A stretch of DNA of 64,000 nucleotides from Ostrinia nubilalis (taxonomy: Eukaryota > Arthropoda > Insecta > Lepidoptera > Crambidae). Each line of letters begins with the position of its first letter. The stretch's first letter is position 1. The stretch is from NCBI RefSeq assembly GCF_963855985.1, contig NC_087111.1:3105001-3169000 (forward strand), written 5' to 3'. Below are positions 48,501-57,500 of this stretch, one piece after another. Under the pieces are notes generated by a model that was not told where the DNA came from, did no database searches, and saw nothing but the letters and a program-made list of their open reading frames with translations. A program made the position numbers and the translations under genes.

Positions 48501-51500
48501 CTTCAAACAAGAACCCTTGACTTCAATGGTTATGAAAGATTTTTTAACTTTCTAGAGTAGTCCTGAATAGATCCTTAAATCATTTTGACTGTCATAATCG
48601 ATTACAGTAGGTAGCGGGAGAGTTTCAATTTTGATAGAACTGTAATTTCCAGTTCTTCTGTTGAATAGTCTTATACTTTCGCAAAAATATTCTTTATTTT
48701 TTTGGCTCCTTTAAAGAGGTGTAAGTTTCTTTCCTTTCGTCTTAAAAGATAACGTACATAACACCTTTATAAGTAGCCTCAAACATAAAGCATACCTTTA
48801 CCCAATCATCGAACTGAGAAAAATCTGAAATCCGACATTTAGCACCTTCTTCCATTCATGTCTTCAATTATTATCTTCGTTCGAAAAACAATCAAAAAAA
48901 GATATTTTAGCCTATTCACTTATCTTGATCAGAGTGTTCAAAATAATCAAAGTCACTCACATACTTACTTTTTCCGAAAGAATCCAATAGGCAGGTTTGC
49001 AGTACACCAAAATGTTATCACATTATCTGCACCATGCATCAGCAGTTTTTGTGTACGTTAGCTGGCATATAAAACTATAGGTAGAGGTGTACATAATGGA
49101 TCTGCAATAATGTGTGGCAATACGGCTCGGAAACGTGGCCTCTCAATATAGGCCTTATAAATAAGCTCAAAATTGCACAACGTGCTATGGAGAGGGCTAT
49201 ACTCGGTGTTTCTTTACAAGATCGAATCAGAAATGAGGAGGAGATCCGTAAACGAACCAATGTCGTTGACATAGCCCAACGGATTAGCAAGCTAAAGTGA
49301 CAATGGGCAGGGCACATAGTACGCAGAACTAATGGCCGATGGGGCAGCAAGGTTCTGGAGTGGAGGCCACGTACCGGAAAGCGCAGCGTAGGACGTCCAC
49401 CCACAAGGTGGACCGACGACCTCATAAAGGTAGCAGGAAGGCGCTGGATGCAGGGCACCACCAAGCGGCCATTGTGGAAATCATTGGGGGAGGCCTATGT
49501 TCAGCAGTGGACGTTCTATGGTTGAAATGATGATGGATGATGAATAATGTGTAGAAGAGGGTTACGGATATTTCCATTTATGATGGAATTATTTGACTAA
49601 CTGAATGGAGAGCCATAAAAATGTATTGTTTACTATATGGGTTGAAACCCTTACTGAACCCACTACCTACTGTAATCGATTATGACAGTCAAAATGATTT
49701 AAGGATCTATACAGGACTACTCTAGAAAGTTAAAAAATCTTTCATAACCATTGAAGTCAAGGGTTCTTGCTTGAAGACTTTTTTTAATCATGTATGTCGG
49801 TATTATAAGTGCCAAGAAGTAGGTATATACCTAGGCAAAGGGTTGATATCTACCTAATCTATCTTACACGATAACCAGTAGACTAGTAGTGAATATTATA
49901 ATGACAATAAAAACAACTTAGACTACCTAGTACCTACAAACTTAGGTTCTAGTTTGAAAGGTTTTAGCGTGAAATGAGGTAATAGGGGGCTGTAGTAAGT
50001 TAGACTAAGTATATTTATCTATTAATAATTACTTTAAGTGCATTAAAATCAATAAAAATAAATAAAAATATTTAAAATTTTGCATGTCCATTACTCGCTT
50101 CGCCGCGCGTGCCCGCAAAAAGTATTTATGTAGTAATGTTAGGCACCATAGGTACTTACGACTACATAAGGTTTGACCGCTACAGTTTGCAACAGTAGCC
50201 AGAAAAAAAATAAAAAAGATTTTTCTCCATACAAATTTTCTTGTCATATTTTTTTTAAGCATGAAAGGCTCGTTTTATCGAAAAATGCATAATGACAAAT
50301 GTTGATCAGCATTCAAAATGCTATCCAAAACAATTTTTGTTTCGGTGAAATTATGACTTTCGATCGTATGTCCACCTTTTTTTAAAATCAAACTACTGTG
50401 CGGCGCTGGAGCGGGGCGGGCAACGCAGACCCGTTCTCGAAACAAGCGGGCAGCCGGGGCGCGGCGCTTTAGCGGCGAAGTGTTGTGTTTGGGGTTGTGT
50501 TGTCGAGATATTTGTTTTTATTCGCAAACGAAATGTCTGAACAACGGCGACAATTTTATTTCGATTCAAATTTATTCCTAACGCTCGATTTATTGTGGGC
50601 AAAAGAAGGAGTGCGCTGCCCGCTCGTTGCCCGCTCCCTCGCCGCTGCCCGCTCGTTGCCCGCTCCGGCGCCGCTGCCGCGCCGCTGTTTTCGAGAACCG
50701 GTCTATTTGATTTTACGCATAAGATCCTGCCGCTCCCGCGCCGCCGCCGCCGCCGCCCCGCTGCCCGCTAAGTTCGAGGCTGAGGCCTTACGGTTGGATT
50801 GTGGTTGGATGCAGGCCGATACCAACCGAAAACTATAATTTCTGCTAATTTATCTACCTCTATTGATTCCTTCTGGGTCCAAGACATTTAAGATACCCCG
50901 CATACTACATATAGACTTTTTGTCGGCCGATAGTTCGGTCGGGCTGATAATCAGTTTGATGAACAAGTATCTTCTATACTTATTTGGTAAATTACATGGT
51001 TATTTGGTATAAGCGGATTCCTCATACAAATTAAAAACCGATCAAACCATCGGCTGACTAAAGTCTGTAGACTGCGGGGAGTCTTTTGATAATAATTGAT
51101 GATACTTCATAGGTGAATTTTGGAGAAATAGAAATTTCGTGACAAACATTACATAACTATGTAAACCAGTGTCACATTCATTTCCTTAAGGCCTCAGCCT
51201 CGAACTTAGCGGGCAGCGGGGCGGCGGCGGCGGCGGCGCGGGAGCGGCAGGATCTTATGCGTAAAATCAAATAGACCGGTTCTCGAAAACAGCGGCGCGG
51301 GAGCGGCGCTGGAGCGGGCAACGAGCGGGCAGCGGCGATGGAGCGATCAACGAGCGGGCAGCGCACTCCTTCTTTTGCCCACAATAAATCGAGCGTTAGG
51401 AATAAATTTGAATCGAAATAAAACTGTCGCCGTTGTTCAGACATTTCGTTTGCGAATAAAAACAAATATCTCGACATTCTCGACAAAATAACCCCGAACA

Positions 51501-54500
51501 CAACATTTCGCCGCTAAAGCGTCGAGGCTGAGGCCTTAGGCCTCAGCCTCGAACTCAGCGGGCAGCGGGGCGGGAGCGGCGGCGGCGCGGGAGCGGGGCG
51601 GGCAACGCAGACCCGTTCTCGAAACAAGCGGGCAGCTCGCGCGGCGCTTTAGCGGCGAAGTGTTGTGTTCGGGGTTGTGTTGTCGAGATATTTGTTTTTA
51701 TTCGCAAACGAAATGTCTGAAAAACGGCGACAATTTTATTTCGATTCAAATTTATTCCTAACGCTCGATTTATTGTGGGCAAAAGAAGGAGTGCGCTGCC
51801 CGCTCGTTACCCGCTCCCTCGCCGCTGCCCGCTCGTTGCCCGCTCCGGCGCCGCTGCCGCGCCGCTGTTTTCGAGAACCGGTCTATTTGATTTCACGCAT
51901 AAGATCCTGCCGCTGCCGCGCCGCCGCCGCTCCCGCCCCGCTGCCCGCTAAGTTCGAGGCTGAGGCCTAAGGGTCAAAGTATCAGAATAAATCGATGTAT
52001 TTGAAAATCTCACGAATGAGGTTCATGTACCTAAGCGTCAGCTTATCTTTGTTGTTAATATTTTAGTGTTAATCTATCAACAGACACGTGTTAATTATGT
52101 ATATTGTAGTGTTTATTATTTATATACTACATATTTGGCTTCAATAGAGGTTACTACCGGGATGATACTGTACTAATCTTTAATTCTTTGTTGATTAGAC
52201 AGTAACATTTTAAAGTATTTACTATTTAGAATATGTTAAAGTTCTTTGCCATCGAAGGTCAGACAGTCGGTCAAGGACTCGTGCGTGGTCATTAGTGGTT
52301 AAATTGATTCGTTTTGTGCATATTTTGTTTTATGGAAAACTTGAACATCAATGGCACGTGTCTCTCTCAGGTTGTATTCTGGTTGTAGAGACCTTAAGGA
52401 CCAATCAGATTTTTATATTTCTACATCTCTCCGTTCAGCTTCGGTTCAGAAAGATGATTGGTGGTTATTCCGTCTCCACTTTACTGGAAACCGGGCCTTA
52501 CATTCGGGAAGTTTTTAACAGAATTCGGAAGTTTTGAACATTCGTTCGTTCGTTCGTTCGTTATTTCAGCCAAATGACGTCCACTGCTGGACTAAGGCCT
52601 CCCCCAAAGATTTCCACAAAGGCAGGTCCTTGGGGGAGGCCTTTGTCTAGCAGTGAAACGAACGAAGTATGATCTGATAATGAAGAGTCTGGACAAACAA
52701 TTTCCTTTGTGTCGATTTAAGAACATCATTTATTTGAACATTGTAACCTATTTGACAACGTGTCCCTATTCCCTAACACCCTGTTGTAGCCATTAGGAAG
52801 AATCTACTTCATATACCTCTGAAGTTAAATAGTTGATTCAGTACATAGGCAGAGGAAAGGTCCAGGGCACTTATACACTTCCCAAATGTAGCTTGCCCTA
52901 CCACTACTTCGGGACAACATATGGGCTGATGCTGAGAAGAAGTGGCGGAAGAAACTCCTTTGTCAGCCTCTTTTTGTGAATGAATGCGGAATATAAAACA
53001 TAGAGCTCAGCGACAACATTATGGATGATGACCTTCCAATAACGAGATTGGTAGCTTATGTCGGTTAATTATTCTGCCAACGCAGAAGATTCTACAACAT
53101 TCGATGGTGATCGAAAGTTATTATGTAAACCATTTTAATTTTAGATTATGTTACTGGCACAGGGCAAGTTGATCTGTGATCCTACTGTTCAGTTCAGTCC
53201 TACATGGTGGAACCATAGAAAAAGTAATTTGTAGTGGACCTACCAATAGATCTGGTAGCTTATGCCAGCGGCTTTGCACGCCGTTTTAACGTTGTTTTGT
53301 CACCAAAGAACCAAATAAAACGGTGGTGTGTTACGTAAAATCGATTCTATTTTAGGCATTCGTTCAACCGTGTAAATTCGTGTCTTTAAATACAGTAATT
53401 TGAATAATGATGATAATGGGGCTCCAGTCTCTTTCACAGTAATATTGAAAATCACATTTGAAAGAATCCATTTTAGACATACGCGTAGATGAAAATATTA
53501 GAATTATGTAATCATGAGTTCAACAACACTAAATACCTACTCTGCCTAGAGATTGTATCTTTCTAATAATTTTCTCATTTGTCTTTCTTTTCAAAATGAA
53601 GGGAAGGCATTTAGACCCTGGGTGACGAAGAAAGTTTGAGAAAACTTGGAATAGCTGACTCATTTGCCAACTAGTGTCGCATTGCATCTCATTACCACTA
53701 GACACCATCTGAGGGAATATACTCCTCGTGGTAATTCCCAACCCTCTTCTACGTTCATAGTATCTGACTATACCTCTACTAACATTTCATTGACACAGAC
53801 GAATCATATCAACAACACTTTCTATTGGATAGGAATCTGTGTAGAATGACTCACCATTATTAAAAGCCTCCGATTTTTCTCTAGATCTTTTTTTAATGGC
53901 AACCAAACCTCTCTGGGAGGTTTATTTCTGCCAATGTCGAGTGAAAATTGACATAGTTATCAATAGAACGTGGGTGTTTCAGTTCTATTGATTTTTCATG
54001 GATTCCGTGGAGTTAAGTATGCCCGTAAGCAGGTTTCAAGACGCCACCGGGTCCAAAGCAAGTTGTTCATACGACAACCCACTCGACACTCGATGCGCGC
54101 TCAAATTCGAAGTATTTCAATTTCAATGTTTTTTTTTATAATTTATCACTTCACTGCACTTTAGAACACAAAATAACACCAAATTTGTACACTAAAGCCC
54201 ATTAAATAATAAATTGAAACCATTAAAACAGATCGACCATGCTTCCCGTTCAACTACCCTCCACGGAATCCCAGTGCTTGAGATATGGGAGCGGCATGGG
54301 CATTGACATTGACATTATGACGTGCGTGATATGGGTGTTTCTCTGCTATTTGGAAAATCGTCCATACAAGACTGTCCTGAAGTAATTTTATTAAATGTTG
54401 AGAAATTTTGTTAACGAAATTCAGGGCAATAGTAATTTAAATACATATCTAAAAAAAGCCCACACATTTTCCCCTTAGTTTTTGAGTTATTGGCGATTTT

Positions 54501-57500
54501 TCGCAAAATTGCGACAGGGGAATGTTGCAACCACCCAGGGGAATGTATTATGGACAAAAACAATTAGTATTTTTCTTTGAATAAACAAACTCTTTATTTT
54601 TCTTTGCTATTATAAAAATATGTAAGTTTTTGAAACAAAAAATATTATTATTAAAACAAATATTACTAATTTATAATGACTTTTCTTAAGCCTAATAACA
54701 GTAGCATTAAACTTAACGAACAATTAAGTTTTAAGACTTAAATTGTATGACACTAAAGTCAGTCTTTATAATAATCAAAAATGTAGTATCCTGCCTTTTA
54801 AAACAGAACCAATAAAATACAAAAAGTAATAAACAAAAAACATTATTACTGCTAATTTTTGTTTTTTGACCCCGTTTCTGGTGAATGTAATATTGAAACG
54901 CTATTCTTGTTATTTCGTGTTGGGTCAGATGATCTTAAAGGCGCCTGATGTTCTTCTGCGAAATCTTCTGAATCAGATGTAGGTATTTTCCCTTCCGAAA
55001 TTATTTGTTCATTATCATCATCATCATTTCAGCCATAGGACGTCCACTGCTGAACATAGGCCTCCCTCAAAGACTTCCATGTTGATCGATTCGTAGCAGC
55101 CTGCGTCCAGCGCCTTCCTACTACCTTTATAATGTCGTCGGTCCACCTTGTGTACCGTAAAACGCAGCGTGGGACGTCCACGCGGCCTCCACTACAGAAC
55201 CTTGCTGCCGATGGGCCATCAGTTCTGCGTACTATGTGCCTTCCTATTGCCACTTCAGCTTGCTAATCCGTCGGGCTATGTCACCGACATTAGTTCGTTT
55301 ACGGATCTCCTCATTTCTGATTCGATCTCGTAAAGAAACACAAATTATTTGTTATGTCTTCATGACTTTCTTTTTTGCACGAAACTTAGCACAGTGCTCC
55401 CTCCAAACCTTTTTTACAGCCTTATGCTCACGACAACTCATATCTTTAACTGATTTTATTTAAAGTTTTTCTTTTTTCTTCTTTTTTTCAATTTTTCTTT
55501 TAGGGTAATGTTTCAAGTCGATGATATCAAAATTGCACAGCTATACGTTTTTGTTCTAGAAATTCTTCTCATGTTTCGCGTAGCTTCTTTTTCGGTGAAA
55601 TTTTGAGATAATACCTACTAAAAAGACGTTATTTTAGTGGTCAAAACCTAGGAAAACAGTAGTATGAACAGTCCCCTGTGGTATGAACAGTACCCTGTGC
55701 TATGAAATGACAGGGGAATGTTCGCCAGGGGAATGTTATTTTTACGTGAATACTTCATAAAACAATATCATTTTAAAACATTAAAATAAACGCAACTTAT
55801 GTGGCTACATACTAGAAGATTAATTAATTTAAACAAATTGTCGTTATTAAAACTCTTAAAATAGTTAAAAAAAAGGCTCACCAGGGGAATGTTTTCACTG
55901 ACGGCCGAGACGCGTGATTCACCAGATGACGCAGTAGTAGCATTAAAAAAAATAGCGGCTGCCCACTAGCTACACAACTGAACAACCTTAACACCTATTG
56001 CGTTCCGTTTTGCGATCTAAGTGCTTTGCGCCAAAACTAAATATGACTTTAAACCGGTTTTAAAATTTTAACAGGGGAATGTTTTAATAATTTGAGGACA
56101 GCATTCTCAGAAGGATATTTTGATTAAAATTATATTGTAAACATTGTTTGTGATGTATTAAGATGCTAACTGTTATTGTTAATGTATTTGGATATTTTTT
56201 ATTCAAATATCAACAGCAATATAATAAACATTTGTAACAATATGTGTAATTCTGGAAAAGGGACGTACCAGGGGACTGTGATTTGAGACGTTTGAGATTA
56301 TTTATTCGAATATTCCATGATTAAATTACTAAATATGCTATGTCATGCTAAGAATACCTAATTCTATGTCGGTATTGATACAAAAACCTGAGAAATTTTA
56401 AGGTTTACTACATAAATTTAACTTGGGACAGCGATTTTCCATTTAGTGGAGAAATGCCCATATAGCATACAAATCTGAAGCGTATATGAAGTCTCGCTGA
56501 CGTTTAACGTCTCAAAAACACCTTCCCGTGCCGCTCTCATCCCACAGGCACTGACTGAGAGATATGCGTTAGATGGAGCATTCAAGTATTACGTAACGCA
56601 ATTTTTGAAGATTTGAGACTCCCCCTCCCCCCCTTGTAACGCACCGTAACGTTTTTCTGTACCCCCCCCTCCCCCTCTCTAAACGTTACGTAACACTCAA
56701 GTGACCATTTAACAGATGGATAGCGATTAATCCCAACTTAACAGTTTTATAGCTATAAAAGTTGGCTCAAGCATAACTACCTATTTTTTGAAGAAGTGAC
56801 TCTGGATCCTTCTAAAGACACATTTTTGGGGTAAAAACCTTTCCTTTAATGAAATTAAGTTTAGAACTAGGCTTTTAAATGGTGCCAATATTGGTGGGAA
56901 GTGGGGATGCATACGTTTGAAAGTGCTTGTCGCGGGAGGTGCGATTTATTTGATGTCGAGTGTATAAACGAAAAGGTTTGCCAACTTGCGAGAACAAATG
57001 AAAAATGACGACCAGACTATAATACAATTGAAGGATTCCCCGTAAAACGTAAACGAAAAGGGTTGCCAATTTGGGAGTTTTAATTCCCTAAATTTTTATT
57101 AAAAAAAAGAAACAATGTTACGTAACGTCTTGTAAGAAAGACCCCCTCCCGCCCTTGTAACGCATCGTAACGTTTTACGAGACCCCCCTCCCCCCCAAAT
57201 TGCGTTACGTAATACTTGAATGCTCCCAGATCTACAGGTATTATGATACATTCTTGTAAAATGTAGAGCTCGGCTGCCTGTAAATTGATTATCCCTAAGC
57301 TATGCGATAAAAATATTGGTTTTAGAATAAACGAGTTATTAATTATTATTATACTTACTCCGATGACGTTCGCTAGTTAAATACGCCTAGTTTATGTTCA
57401 GTTCCGAGATTATAAATAAAACTGGTTTATATGGCAATACAAACCTGACCCGATCCGTTTTAAAACCTTAATATGCTTCCTGATACTTGCAGAATTGAAA

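Larger units (their letters stand above)
47151..50790. mobile_element. 3.6-kb inverted element with TAAGGCCTCAGCC ends
   Basis: The ends TAAGGCCTCAGCCTCGAACT (47151) and its complement (to 50790) continue into GC-rich CGGGCAGCGGGGCGG sequence. Inner arms are also inverted: 47165-47458 plus about 48128-48625 pairs with 49664-50410 at high identity. The left arm is split by a ~670-bp insertion carrying a THAP exon. The centre holds an RTE fragment (49111-49525). The same ends and GC-rich block recur in the two fold-backs at 51183-51970. No transposase was identified. Confidence 0.65.
54500..56285. mobile_element. Element with dispersed CAGGGGAATGTT motif
   Basis: The motif CAGGGGAATGTT (or one-base variants) occurs at 54515, 54536, 55711, 55726, 55882, 56072 and 56269 (CAGGGGACTGTG). 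Inverse or weaker copies lie at 55671-55700. The spacing is irregular, so it is not a tandem repeat. The region also holds a decayed minus-strand coding frame (54852-55510) and a younger RTE insertion. The element's ends were not defined. Confidence 0.45.
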
